Positions 43,975-53,949 of a stretch of DNA of 64,000 nt are shown piece by piece; within the stretch, counting starts at the first letter, position 1, and each line of letters opens with the position of its first letter. The notes below the pieces were generated by a model that made no database searches, was not told the origin of the DNA, and saw only the letters and a program-made list of their open reading frames with translations. Source of the DNA: Candidatus Melainabacteria bacterium (GTDB lineage Bacteria; Cyanobacteriota; Vampirovibrionia; Obscuribacterales; Obscuribacteraceae). The translations under genes and the position numbers were made by a program. The stretch covers positions 223,768-287,767 of the forward strand of contig RXJR01000024.1 of the NCBI GenBank assembly GCA_003963305.1, read 5' to 3'.

Positions 43975-45882
43975 CTACGCTGCCATTGCAGCTTCGATAT
44001 TTCGTTTGAACTCGTCCAGCTCTTCCAATGTCTCCAGTGTTGTCGTAGTGCGATTGAGCATATTCAATTTGCTAATTCTACTCTGCAATGCCAAAAGATC
44101 AGTGTCATTGTCGGCAGCGTTAAGCAGGGCTTTTAAATTGGCCAGAATCCTGTTCACCTTCTCCGATAGGAGCCGTTTCTTACATTGAAACAACAGCACA
44201 TCGATCGGCATCTTCATTTTTCGAATTTCGTCGACACGTTCAATTACTTCGACAAAGGCAGCCGATGCCTCAATCTCCGGAGCAAGCCTATCCATCAGCT
44301 TGAACTGTAAGTCTTCGACAGTGTTGAAATCGGTGCCGACGCCCTCGATACACTCCTTGATAAATTGATTAACAGGAGTGAGGAAATATTCATTTTCCAG
44401 AGCCGCGGCTGTTCTGTCATAGTCTTCACGCGATGTGAAATAGAGCGCGAGCAGTTGCTGCTCTGCCTCGACGTGACCGACTTTGACCGGCCCGCGCTGG
44501 CTCGAACGCGGGCGAGACGGGGCATTGCCGGGATTGACGCCGATGCGATTATCTTTGCGGTATTGCGAAACGTCTGACAACAGCTCTTCTTCGCGAACCC
44601 CAACTTTCATCGACAGTTGGCGAATGTACTCTCCGCGCTCAACGCTATTCTTTATTTGAGCGAGAATAGGTATAACCTTGCGGGCCGCATCGATTTTACC
44701 GACGTGGCTGCCGATATCGCATTCGTCGAGAGCCTGATCTAACTGATAGTCGACCAGAAGCGGCGCGTTCTCGATTGCCTCAGCAAAGGCCTCAGGTCCA
44801 CCTTCCGAGCGCAAACACTCATCTGGATCTTTAGCACCAGGAATTCTCAAAACACGCAATTCGAGCCCCACTCCATCGGCAACCTGCTGCAGCATATGTG
44901 CGCCTCTCTCGATGGCTGAAGCACCGGCGGCGTCGGCATCGAAAGCGAGATAAACGCGTTTTGATTCCGTATAACGCACAAGAGAACGTGCCTGAGCCTC
45001 AGACAGAGCGGTTCCGCAGGTGGCTACCGTGTTGGTAAAACCAAATTGATGGGGAGTGATTGCATCGAAGTATCCTTCCACAACGATGACAGCATCCCTG
45101 GCCTTGATTGACTCCTTAGCCAGGTTGAAAGCATAGAGCTGACGGTTCTTTACGTAAATCAGGCTTTCCGGAGAATTAACATATTTGGCGTCATCATTGC
45201 CCAGGGTTCTGCCACCAAATGCGATGACTTGCCCGCGATCGTCGCAAATCGGAATCATCAAACGATTGCGAAAGAGATCGTAGAAACTGTTTGTCTCGTG
45301 TTTGCGCCGAACGAGACCGGCTTCCTCGAGCGTCGCCGGAGCGACTTTGGTTGTACTGGTCAAATAGTTGAGCAAACCATCCCAGGTGGGTCCAGCGTAG
45401 CCTATTTTGAAGCGCTCGATGATGTCTTCAGGAATGCCGCGTTTGCTCAGGTAGTCGCGAGCGACCGCCCCCTGAGCCGGATCATGCAAAAGCCGTATGA
45501 AGTACTGACTGGCTTGCTGATAGAGCATCAGCATGTGTGTGCGCTTGTCGTATTCCTCTCGCTGTTCGGCTGTTTCGACAAGTTGAACGCCATATTTGTG
45601 AGCCAATTCCCTGACCGCTGAAGGGAAATCCATCCCTTTAATTTTCATGAGAAAGGCGTAAACGTCGCCCTTTGCATGGCAGCCGAAGCAATGGAAAAAT
45701 CCCTTATCAGGCACGACCGAAAATGAAGCAGAACGCTCCTCATGGAAAGGACAGCGTCCCATGTAACTGGTGCCGCTCCGCTTCATCGTCACATGTTCAG
45801 AGACGACTTCGAGAATGTTGGCGCGACTCCGCACTTCGGCTATATCGTCGTGTGAAATAGTACTCAAGCACGCACTCCCCAA
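43975..45882 (-). CDS. dnaG: DNA primase
   Basis: 635 residues. The CHC2 zinc-binding domain is complete: GRCPFHEERSASFSV and FFHCFGCHAKGD near residues 42-72. The TOPRIM catalytic core has VIVVEGYFDAITPHQFG and FDADAAG, with the RNA-polymerase domain before it (IPICDDRGQVIAFGGRTLG). The C-terminus is the helicase-binding helical region. Makes RNA primers for lagging-strand synthesis with DnaB. A TTG five codons in (STISHDDIAEVR) would give the usual N-terminus. Upstream gene of rpoD. Confidence 0.95.
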   Translation of the reverse strand: MGSACLSTISHDDIAEVRSRANILEVVSEHVTMKRSGTSYMGRCPFHEERSASFSVVPDKGFFHCFGCHAKGDVYAFLMKIKGMDFPSAVRELAHKYGVQLVETAEQREEYDKRTHMLMLYQQASQYFIRLLHDPAQGAVARDYLSKRGIPEDIIERFKIGYAGPTWDGLLNYLTSTTKVAPATLEEAGLVRRKHETNSFYDLFRNRLMIPICDDRGQVIAFGGRTLGNDDAKYVNSPESLIYVKNRQLYAFNLAKESIKARDAVIVVEGYFDAITPHQFGFTNTVATCGTALSEAQARSLVRYTESKRVYLAFDADAAGASAIERGAHMLQQVADGVGLELRVLRIPGAKDPDECLRSEGGPEAFAEAIENAPLLVDYQLDQALDECDIGSHVGKIDAARKVIPILAQIKNSVERGEYIRQLSMKVGVREEELLSDVSQYRKDNRIGVNPGNAPSRPRSSQRGPVKVGHVEAEQQLLALYFTSREDYDRTAAALENEYFLTPVNQFIKECIEGVGTDFNTVEDLQFKLMDRLAPEIEASAAFVEVIERVDEIRKMKMPIDVLLFQCKKRLLSEKVNRILANLKALLNAADNDTDLLALQSRISKLNMLNRTTTTLETLEELDEFKRNIEAAMAA

Positions 45883-46087
45883 CGAATCGCCAGGTCACTC
45901 TCTCACGCGAGCAGAGTTCGCTTACGACGGCAGCCCTGGAGGGGTGGTTCGCCCGACACCCCTGAGTTTTTATAGCACGATGCCAGCCGCCAACATTCCG
46001 GCTGAGAGGTTAATTTCCTAGATCTAAATATGCGTTTTCCGCTAATATGTCCATCGCTATTATCACCGCATGTCGAGGAGCAGGTTT

Positions 46088-47500
46088 ATGAAAACCCTGA
46101 TCAAAAATGGACGCATCATCACGGCTGTAGATGACTATTTCGGCGACATTTTGATTGAAGATGGCGTCATATCCGTAATCGGCAAGCAATTAGACATGGA
46201 AGCGGATCAGGTGATCGACGCAAAAGACCGCCTGGTCATTCCTGGCGGCATCGATGCACACACTCACATGGACATGCCTTTCGGCGGAACCACATCCGCA
46301 GACGATTTCCGGACCGGAACCCTGGCTGCTGCGCACGGCGGAACGACCACCATTATTGACTTCGCCATCCAGAACAAAGGCCAGTCTATTATCGAGGCGC
46401 TTGATACCTGGCATGAGAAAGCCCAGGGTAAAACTGCTATTGACTACGGTTTCCATATGATCGTGACAGATTTGCCTCACGAACGTTTAAAGGAAATCAA
46501 GCGCCTGATCAACGACGAGGGCGTCACCAGCTTCAAGATGTTTATGGCTTATCCAGGTGTCTTGCTCGTCGACGACGCGACCATCTTCCGCGGCATGAGC
46601 TACGCAGGTGAGCATGGCGGCTTGGTTTGCATGCATGCGGAAAATGGCGTAGTAATCGACGAAATCGTGCAGCGAGCGCTGGCAAAAGGTCACACAGCCC
46701 CCAAGTACCATGCTTTGACTAGACCGACTCTGGCGGAAGCGGAGGGCGTAAATCGCGCCATTGCTCTGGCTGAAATGGCTGAGTCGCCAGTCTACATCGT
46801 CCACTTGAGCTGCTTCGATGCCCTCAAGAAGGTGAAAGAAGCTCGCGATGAGGGCATTCCGGCATTCGCTGAAACTTGCCCGCAGTATCTGTTCCTTGAC
46901 TATTCAGACTACGAGCGCGAAGGCTTTGAAGGCGCGAAATACGTTATGACACCAGCATTGCGTGAGAAGTGGAACCAGGACGAGCTCTGGAAAGGCATTC
47001 GCATGAATGATTTGCAGGTCATCTCGACAGACCACTGCCCCTTCTGCATGAAAGAGCAGAAAGAACTGGGCAAAGACAACTTCGCTAAAATCCCCAATGG
47101 AGCGCCTGGAGTCGAAACCCGGATGAGTCTGCTCTATAACGGCGGGGTTGCCGCCGGTCGCATCTCTTTAAATCGTTTTGTTGAGATAACTTCAACTGCG
47201 CCGGCAAAAATCTTTGGACTCTTCCCACGTAAGGGTACGATTGCGGTTGGCTCGGATGCCGACATCGTAATTTTCAATCCAAACAAGAAGATGACAATAA
47301 GCGCCAAGACACATCACATGAATGTAGATTACAATCCGTATGAAGGCAGAATCGTTCAGGGGGTAACCGAGACTGTTCTCTCGCGTGGCAAGGTGGTAAT
47401 CGAAAACGAGAGATATGTAGGAAAAGCGGGTGACGGCAAGTTTTTGAAGCGATCGACAGTTCAGCTTCGTCATCGGGAAGTCCCGGCGGTAGTGCACTAA
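46088..47500 (+). CDS. hydA: Dihydropyrimidinase / D-hydantoinase
   Basis: About 470 residues; ATG 46088 is preceded by GAGGAG at eight bases, so I prefer it to the ATG 18 bases upstream. Metal and catalytic residues are in place: GGIDAHTHMDMPFGG (HxH), TSFKMFMAYPG (the carbamylated Lys), CMHAENG (His), VHLSCFDALK (His) and STDHCPF (Asp). It hydrolyses dihydrouracil or 5-substituted hydantoins to N-carbamoyl products in pyrimidine catabolism. No other pyrimidine-catabolic gene is adjacent. Confidence 0.92.
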   Translation: MKTLIKNGRIITAVDDYFGDILIEDGVISVIGKQLDMEADQVIDAKDRLVIPGGIDAHTHMDMPFGGTTSADDFRTGTLAAAHGGTTTIIDFAIQNKGQSIIEALDTWHEKAQGKTAIDYGFHMIVTDLPHERLKEIKRLINDEGVTSFKMFMAYPGVLLVDDATIFRGMSYAGEHGGLVCMHAENGVVIDEIVQRALAKGHTAPKYHALTRPTLAEAEGVNRAIALAEMAESPVYIVHLSCFDALKKVKEARDEGIPAFAETCPQYLFLDYSDYEREGFEGAKYVMTPALREKWNQDELWKGIRMNDLQVISTDHCPFCMKEQKELGKDNFAKIPNGAPGVETRMSLLYNGGVAAGRISLNRFVEITSTAPAKIFGLFPRKGTIAVGSDADIVIFNPNKKMTISAKTHHMNVDYNPYEGRIVQGVTETVLSRGKVVIENERYVGKAGDGKFLKRSTVQLRHREVPAVVH

Positions 47501-47588
47501 AGTTTGCAAATTGTTCACACAGTGCGCATTAAGATCAATCAGTGGGTAATTAGGAACAGGCGACAGCAGGGATCAAGGGGGCACCGAA

Positions 47589-48509
47589 ATGGGCTTTACA
47601 AAAGAATTCAACAAAATGGTGACTGAGGAACGTAATGAAAAAACCATGGACCTGGACGTCCTCGACACCGTTGATCTCGTAGAGCGAATTCAAAACGAAG
47701 ATTTTGAAATTGCCAAAGGTGTACAGCAAGTCATTCCTGATATTGCTAAGGCTGTCGATATCATCACCGAGAAATTAAAAGACGGCGGCAGATTGATCTA
47801 CTTCGGAGCCGGAACAAGCGGACGGCTGGGCGTTCTCGATGCAACTGAGTGCCCGCCCACTTTCGGTGTGGAATCGTCAGTCGTGCAGGCTTACATCGCC
47901 GGCGGCAAAGACGCTATGTTCCGTTCTTTTGAAGACGCTGAAGACTCGAAAGAGATGGGCATCCAGGACGTGGTCAGTGCCCAGGTAAACGCACGAGATG
48001 TCGTCATCGGTATCACAGCGAGCGGCAGAACTCCTTACGTAATCGGAGCTCTGCAGAAATCAAAAGAGCTCGGCGCTGCAACAGTTGGAATCGTAAACAA
48101 CTTCAACTGCGCTCTCACTCAAGATTGTGACGTCTTAATCGCTGCAGTAGTCGGACCGGAAGCCTTGACTGGCTCTACCCGCATGAAAGCAGGTACTGCA
48201 CAAAAAATGGTGCTGAACCTGATCACTACTTGCACGATGGTTCGCCTGGGTAAAGTCTACGAGAACCTGATGATTGACTTGCGCCCAACCAACGAAAAGT
48301 TGAGAGAGCGTGCGGTATCAATCATCTCGATCCTGGGCGATGTGCCGCGCCATCTGGCGGAAGGAGCGCTCGTTGCATCGCACGACCGCGCCAAAACAGC
48401 TATCCTCATGGTCAAGAGAAAACTGGGACGAGCTCAAGCAGAGCAACTGATCACAAAGTGCGATGGTTCATTGCGCAAAGCTCTGGTAGCCGATCTCAAC
48501 GGCAACTAA
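47589..48509 (+). CDS. murQ: N-acetylmuramic acid 6-phosphate etherase
   Basis: 306 residues, normal MurQ length, AAGGGGG upstream. A SIS fold: RLIYFGAGTSGRLGVLDATE (phosphosugar site), GITASGRTPYVIGAL, PEALTGSTRMKAGTAQKMVL and the NEKTMDLDVLDT opening block. It cleaves the lactyl ether of MurNAc-6-P to GlcNAc-6-P, so it belongs to peptidoglycan recycling. AnmK or a MurNAc transporter is not linked here. Confidence 0.95.
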   Translation: MGFTKEFNKMVTEERNEKTMDLDVLDTVDLVERIQNEDFEIAKGVQQVIPDIAKAVDIITEKLKDGGRLIYFGAGTSGRLGVLDATECPPTFGVESSVVQAYIAGGKDAMFRSFEDAEDSKEMGIQDVVSAQVNARDVVIGITASGRTPYVIGALQKSKELGAATVGIVNNFNCALTQDCDVLIAAVVGPEALTGSTRMKAGTAQKMVLNLITTCTMVRLGKVYENLMIDLRPTNEKLRERAVSIISILGDVPRHLAEGALVASHDRAKTAILMVKRKLGRAQAEQLITKCDGSLRKALVADLNGN

Positions 48510-48514
48510 GCCAA

Positions 48515-48586
48515 GGAGCGCACGCGTCCTCGCGCATGGAGCGCACGCGTCCCCGCGTGCATGGACCGCACGCGTCCCGCGTGCAC
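48515..48586 (+). repeat. Three tandem GC-rich palindromic units after murQ
   Basis: Units of 23, 25 and 24 bp begin at 48515, 48538 and 48563, each starting GGAGCGCACGCGTCC or GGACCGCACGCGTCC. Units two and three contain an inverted repeat GCACGCG / CGCGTGC that can form a tight hairpin. No T tract follows. They may protect or end the murQ transcript. Confidence 0.85.
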
Positions 48587-48605
48587 AACCCATCACTCTG
48601 TGATG

Positions 48606-49742
48606 CTATAGCCTATCGCCAGCTTCGCCAGTGTGCGCCTTGATCCCATGTTCGGCCTGATAAGCCCTTATTTTGGGGAGTGCCTGTCGAGCTGCGATTT
48701 CGCCTGACTTAATAGCTGCGGCCATCTCATCGCGATTGAACGAACTCATCTTCATATAAGCGACCTTAGGCTCAATGATGATGTCCGCCTTGTCAACTGC
48801 TTTGTTTTCAATTTCCGAAAGAAGAATGCTGGTGATGCGATCACCGTAATCCATCATGGTGTCGTACTCTTTCTGGTCCACCTTCTCGAGATAAGCCTGC
48901 AAACGCACCGCCACCACAGCCGGTGCGCCTTCAGCTTCGGCAATTTCAGTTGGAAGATTGGCTCGCACACCGCCATCAACCAGTGTCTGCTCGCCGACTT
49001 TGACCGGTCTAAAAAATCCAGGCGCTGAATTGCTGGCACGAATAGCATCTGCAATGCTGCCTTTACTCAACCAGACCGCTCGCGTGGTCGTCAGATCAAC
49101 AGCCGCACACGAGAATGGTATCGGCATCTGCTCTATGTTTGTCAATCCAGGCGGAAGGTGCTTAGCAACAAACTTAGAGAGCGATCTGCCGCTGTACAAT
49201 CCAATTTGAGGATGAATGAGGACAGCGCGCGCCAGAAAGTAAGGACCAAAATAGGTAGCCGATTGCAGTTTTCGATTACTCGGGAAATATGCCTTTTTGA
49301 GCTCGCCTGACAGCGCCAGGCGCTCAATTTCGGCAACAGGCACGCCAGCTGCATACAGCCCACCAATCATCGCACCGATGCTGTTTCCCGCGACAAAGTC
49401 CGGCTTTATCCCTTCTGCATCCAGAACTTTGAGCACGCCTATGTGAGCGGCGCCTCGCGCACCACCTCCGGCAAGCGTCAACGCGAATCCACTTCTATGC
49501 TTGATGGGATTGAGCGACGCCCCCGAAGCATTCTCTTGAGTGGCAGAAGTAGCAGAAGACGGCGCAACGGTATCCTCAGGCGTCTGCTTAACAGCCTTAC
49601 CATTCGGTATAGCCTTGCTGTCTGGCACAGCGAGATTGGCATCTGCTGCGTAAACTTGCGGTGCCTGAGACGTTAATACCCCCGCCTGAACCGTTAACAT
49701 TCCCGCCATGGCTACGGCGCGACTGATCCAAAGATTTTTCAC
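48606..49742 (-). CDS. Patatin-like phospholipase, RssA type
   Basis: 378 residues; GTG start with GAGAGGTGGAAGG upstream. An N-terminal signal segment (AVAMAGMLTVQAGVLTSQAP) and linker are followed by a patatin domain: oxyanion hole GGGARGAAHIG, nucleophile elbow GNSIG (the Ser of G-x-S-x-G), and the Asp of the dyad in VDGGVRANLP. The catalytic set is therefore complete. A serine lipid hydrolase, probably exported. Convergent with murQ. Confidence 0.9.
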   Translation of the reverse strand: MKNLWISRAVAMAGMLTVQAGVLTSQAPQVYAADANLAVPDSKAIPNGKAVKQTPEDTVAPSSATSATQENASGASLNPIKHRSGFALTLAGGGARGAAHIGVLKVLDAEGIKPDFVAGNSIGAMIGGLYAAGVPVAEIERLALSGELKKAYFPSNRKLQSATYFGPYFLARAVLIHPQIGLYSGRSLSKFVAKHLPPGLTNIEQMPIPFSCAAVDLTTTRAVWLSKGSIADAIRASNSAPGFFRPVKVGEQTLVDGGVRANLPTEIAEAEGAPAVVAVRLQAYLEKVDQKEYDTMMDYGDRITSILLSEIENKAVDKADIIIEPKVAYMKMSSFNRDEMAAAIKSGEIAARQALPKIRAYQAEHGIKAHTGEAGDRL

Positions 49743-49842
49743 CTTCCACCTCTCGCTTATGTGCTGCAGAGGAGACGGCCGTAATACGGAATAGTTGCAA
49801 AACCGAGCGGCGATTTCTCGAATAATTTCGAACGGGTCAGGA

Positions 49843-51528
49843 TTAAGACGCTTTCCTCACCTCCTGTTCAACTTGTGCCGCGTCTGAGTATCCCAGCTGA
49901 ATCAACTCGTTATCGTGCGGATCGTCACCGTAAGTACCTGCCCCTGTCCAGGGAAGACGAGCACCCCGCGGACCTATGCCTGGCGCTCCCCACTCGATGC
50001 GTGATGTGCCTTGTTTGATCTGAGCAGCACCAGCTTCCTGCTGCAATACATAGCTCGGAAAACCCACCTCATGACCCATAACTCCAAACAACCAATTACC
50101 GTAGTCTTCGTATTCGGGGCGCCCGAGTTGGTCTTTTACAATCAGCTCCTGATTCTGGTCAGTTATAGTGCGAGTCGCTGGCGACTTCACATCCCAGACG
50201 CCACCATAATTCACTTTCTCATAGAAAAGCTTACCGTTATCGCTCCAGCTGCCCAGCGTGTCGAAAGAATAGACACGGTTCTTGTCGCACTGGTCCAGCA
50301 TTTCCTTGAGCTGAATGTCGCGAGGAGTTTTCTGAATTGCTTTGGGAGCATCTTCCAGTTCTCGCGTATCAGCTAATCCTGAAACATCGCCAACCTGAGT
50401 TCCATCCTGGTCTACCCAATAGAGCAACTCGTCACGTCCAATCTCTTGATGATACTGTTGCACTTGTCCATCAGGTCCAGTCTTCTTTATGTAGTGACTT
50501 GCGACACCATCTGCCATTGTCGCTTCAACAAGCGTGCCGTCGGGATAACGAATTACTTTATCGACAAATTTCATATCACCGGTCTGACTCGTCAATTTTG
50601 ATTGAATTTCGACGCCATCTTTGCTGCGAAAAGTCCTGAAACTGCCGTCTCCATTGCTTGTTACGACAGCACCATCTACTCGCACGCGGCGGCAACAATC
50701 AGCCTCGCCAGGACAATCTTCATTTCGAACCATGACATTGCCAGTTCGATTCGCCGTTATCGTGAACCGCCCTGGAATCGCCTCACCATTGGGGCCAACG
50801 GCGTGATACACAGGAACAACGGTTAACGGTGATTGAGAATCAGCGCCATCGTTCTTTGTCTCCCTTTTTATAGTGTCGGTCGAGAGGGTATAGGTAATTT
50901 TCTGATCGTCGGTATATCTCTGTAGCTTGTTGTCGATGACGTAGAGTTCGCGCACAGTCCCATTCGCGTCATGCGTAGTAATCCACTCCTCGTTGCCTGC
51001 GGCTTTGCGCATGGTCTGACCATTCGATGGCGGGTAGGTAGTGGTCTCGACACCATTGGCGGTGAGCACAACCACATTCTTCGTGTAGAGATCTGTCATC
51101 TGAACAGAATTAGCGCTTGAATCAAAATTTAGAAGGACACCTTCTCGCTGCATTTTATTATTCGAACTCTTCCAAACCCCCTGGGGATTACCGGGCTCGG
51201 AATTGATGAATTCTTCGTTCTCGAAACTACGATAGCGGACAGGCTGGTTCTGCTCATTGAATTCAATTTCAGAACCGGCCCCGTTCGCAGCTGACCAGTG
51301 CAATACCCGATTGCCATTTTCCTTCAGCTCTTCAAATGAGCTGGAAGATGCATCATCAATCGTAAGAGCTGGCAGATCAACACTTGGCTTTAGTGATTTT
51401 TCGGCAAGTTTACGAGTGCTTCCATTCTTCCGGCGCTCCCTCTCCACCTCCAGTTGCGCAACGTCTGAGGTCGACTTGTCAGCTTCACTCCGGATGTTTT
51501 TTTCAAGCTTCTGATGACTGTGGTACAT
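49843..51528 (-). CDS. Protein with C-terminal Bacterial toxin 44 (Ntox44-like) domain
   Basis: 561 residues. The N-terminal ~95 residues are charged; residues ~95-410 are beta-rich with repeat-like blocks of the TTDGxTW/DANG type (TTHDANGTVRELYVID, RYPDGTLVEATMADG) and a Cys cluster (RNEDCPGEADCCRRV). Residues ~420-555 match the Bacterial toxin 44 pattern: FYEKVNYGGVWDVKS, PEYEDYGNWLFGVMGHEVGF, YGDDPHDNELIQLGY. Ntox44 domains are found at the C-termini of polymorphic toxins and are predicted nucleases. No signal peptide, secretion tag or neighbouring immunity gene is evident. Confidence 0.78.
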   Translation of the reverse strand: MYHSHQKLEKNIRSEADKSTSDVAQLEVERERRKNGSTRKLAEKSLKPSVDLPALTIDDASSSSFEELKENGNRVLHWSAANGAGSEIEFNEQNQPVRYRSFENEEFINSEPGNPQGVWKSSNNKMQREGVLLNFDSSANSVQMTDLYTKNVVVLTANGVETTTYPPSNGQTMRKAAGNEEWITTHDANGTVRELYVIDNKLQRYTDDQKITYTLSTDTIKRETKNDGADSQSPLTVVPVYHAVGPNGEAIPGRFTITANRTGNVMVRNEDCPGEADCCRRVRVDGAVVTSNGDGSFRTFRSKDGVEIQSKLTSQTGDMKFVDKVIRYPDGTLVEATMADGVASHYIKKTGPDGQVQQYHQEIGRDELLYWVDQDGTQVGDVSGLADTRELEDAPKAIQKTPRDIQLKEMLDQCDKNRVYSFDTLGSWSDNGKLFYEKVNYGGVWDVKSPATRTITDQNQELIVKDQLGRPEYEDYGNWLFGVMGHEVGFPSYVLQQEAGAAQIKQGTSRIEWGAPGIGPRGARLPWTGAGTYGDDPHDNELIQLGYSDAAQVEQEVRKAS

Positions 51529-51730
51529 AGGTCGTCTCCGCTGTTAATGACGACAAACGTAATACCTACTTGTAATGGAGTTGTTAAACAGAATTCGCGG
51601 ATTTCTGAAAACTATCCAGAACAGGAATAGCTGCAAGGGCGCTAGATTACAGACAAAAACCAGATGCTGCAAGAAATTTGCAATAACTTTGCAGTACTTT
51701 GGCTTTACAGCCCTGACGAGCGTGAAACAA

Positions 51731-53824
51731 ATGGTCCACAGACCTGAACAACACCATCGACAAGAACATACGCATACGAAACATGAAGGAACACATCACC
51801 ACGTGTTGGATGAAGTGCACCGTCTAATGAAATCGGAACACACCTTGAACCACGCCAAGACGAACGAACAGCACAAGGGTGCGCAGCCGCATCACAGCAC
51901 AGACAAAGCCGACCACATTGTATTTTCTCCCCTTTACGCTGAGAAAAACCATCCTGTTCCCAAACATGTAATCGACTTCGACCATCCAGCGCTGCATTTG
52001 AAAGCCATTGACGGCAGGAAACAAGACAGAATCGACGCTACTAAATCAGTTGAAGAGCACATACGCGCAGGCACGTTTAAAAAGGAAAGCGATGCAGGCA
52101 AACCAGTTGATTCTTTAAGACCTGAAGATAAGAACAAACCAGCCGAGTCTGCCAAACCTCCAAAAATAACTGTCCTTTATGAGAACAAAAACCCGGAAGC
52201 ACACACACCACAACCCAATTACATAGTCAAAAAAGACGGCTCCATATCTGTCTTACGCAATCCCGAAGGACCGCCACATGACACCGATGTAGTGATTCAG
52301 GTGGACCGAGACGCAAAGCAAACAGGTGCACCTGATAAAGTACAGCAGAAATCAATAGACGATCTTGTTGCCTACCAGGGCGCTCGCATCATCGAAAAAT
52401 TCGGCGCCGAACTAAAAGAAATTGCAACACCGCATGGCAAGCTCAAGCAAGTTGAAATCAATGACGCTCAAAACTTAGTAAGCGACAAAGTAGAACAAAA
52501 ATTTGGTGATAAATTACCACCAGATGTGAGCAAATTCGCACCGCCCCCGATGCCCATTGATGTCAAACACACATCCGACATGATGAATCGCGTTCAAGGC
52601 AGCGGCGGTCATGTGACGGTACCACGCGAGTCTGCTCCTGGCAGACACCCGGGCGACGCTACTCCGGCAGGAGTGGACCAGATGATTCCAGCTCGCTCTG
52701 TGCCGCAGTCACCTAAGGAAACAGATTCAGTGGCTGCTGCAAAAGATGCGGCCGCAGCGCTTTTCGATCCGGAGCGAAAACACCCTTACCAGACCATCAA
52801 AGAGAATTCCGACCACAGTTATAGAATCGGAAGATACGGTCTAAATCAAGGCTTTACGCTGCTGGGACTGGCAGAGCTGATGGGCGTCGACCTGGGCGAT
52901 CCGCCAGACATGGCAAAGCTTCAGGCTTACTTACAGCAACATCCTCAAGCGCTGGAAAAGTCTATCCAAGCATATGCCGCGAGAATCCAGCATGACGCGG
53001 ATAACGCACATCTGTCGCCACACGATCCGTTGCGCGAATCAATTAAGCAGCTTCAGCACTTAGCTAAATCACTGGATAATCCGCAGTTCCAAAACGATTT
53101 CGTCAAGTTCCTGAACGACATGAACGGTTCAGGACAGCCGATTACACACGAGCGACTAGCCAGATTCATGCCGAAAGAGCTACAAGAGCTAATTGCAGAG
53201 AGTGGTATCACACACGAATCAAAACTCCTCGGCGAGAATCCACATCATCTCAGCGATAGAGGCGCGGGAACAATTGCTCTGGCAGTTCTATTGGGTCGCA
53301 CCCCGAATACGTCCGACATTGAAAACGCTCAGTATGCAGACTACACCCGCGCCGGTTCGAACATGTACAAGTTAGCAGAGAGCCGCATGCAGAGCCTGGG
53401 AGACATTACGGTTAGTGATGCCCAGGGCAAAATTATTGCTGCTGCCGATCACAGTGTCGGCCGAGCTATGTGGCAGAAATACCTGGCAGGCGGAAGACTC
53501 GGTTGCGCCGCGTCAGTGTCAGCAGTGCTCAACGAAGCTGGATTTAGCTATGCCAGTGCAGTCGGCGTGTCGGCGTTGCAAGATCAGCTCCTTGCGCACG
53601 GCTGGACGATCTCCGGCAGCCCACGACCGGGAGACGTTGTTTGCGGTTATCGCAAGCCAAAAGGAAGCGGTCCCGGAGGATCAGCCCACACGGGCATCGT
53701 GGGACCAGACGGCACCTGGGACAACCACTCCAGCACCAAAATCTGGTCTCACGATCCGCTCTCGGCTTGGAACCGTCATGCGTATCCGGCAGGCGTAGTT
53801 TTCCTGCATCCTCCGGGCGCCTGA
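51731..53824 (+). CDS. Multidomain protein with C-terminal Cys/His amidase-like domain
   Basis: About 697 residues from ATG 51731; an ATG at 51575 would add 52 residues of less protein-like sequence. The start is His-rich (HRPEQHHRQEHTHTKHEGTH). The middle is charged, with AYLQQHPQALEKSIQAYAAR near residue 400. The last ~120 residues look like a CHAP/NlpC-type amidase: LGCAASVSAVLNEAGFSYAS supplies a Cys, GSPRPGDVVCGYR the turn, and GGSAHTGIVGPDGTWDNHS the His. This would cleave peptide or amide bonds, for example in peptidoglycan. Divergent from the toxin-44 gene, 202 bp apart. Confidence 0.7.
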   Translation: MVHRPEQHHRQEHTHTKHEGTHHHVLDEVHRLMKSEHTLNHAKTNEQHKGAQPHHSTDKADHIVFSPLYAEKNHPVPKHVIDFDHPALHLKAIDGRKQDRIDATKSVEEHIRAGTFKKESDAGKPVDSLRPEDKNKPAESAKPPKITVLYENKNPEAHTPQPNYIVKKDGSISVLRNPEGPPHDTDVVIQVDRDAKQTGAPDKVQQKSIDDLVAYQGARIIEKFGAELKEIATPHGKLKQVEINDAQNLVSDKVEQKFGDKLPPDVSKFAPPPMPIDVKHTSDMMNRVQGSGGHVTVPRESAPGRHPGDATPAGVDQMIPARSVPQSPKETDSVAAAKDAAAALFDPERKHPYQTIKENSDHSYRIGRYGLNQGFTLLGLAELMGVDLGDPPDMAKLQAYLQQHPQALEKSIQAYAARIQHDADNAHLSPHDPLRESIKQLQHLAKSLDNPQFQNDFVKFLNDMNGSGQPITHERLARFMPKELQELIAESGITHESKLLGENPHHLSDRGAGTIALAVLLGRTPNTSDIENAQYADYTRAGSNMYKLAESRMQSLGDITVSDAQGKIIAAADHSVGRAMWQKYLAGGRLGCAASVSAVLNEAGFSYASAVGVSALQDQLLAHGWTISGSPRPGDVVCGYRKPKGSGPGGSAHTGIVGPDGTWDNHSSTKIWSHDPLSAWNRHAYPAGVVFLHPPGA

Positions 53825-53949
53825 CAGTCGGGCTGACAGCGCCACCACAACCGGTGCAGCTTTAACTTCGACAAGTTCAGTTGCAAGATTGCGCTGTAGT
53901 GGCAAAACGAGCTGCGACTCTCGATTAATTTGACGAGATGGTTTTCGTC

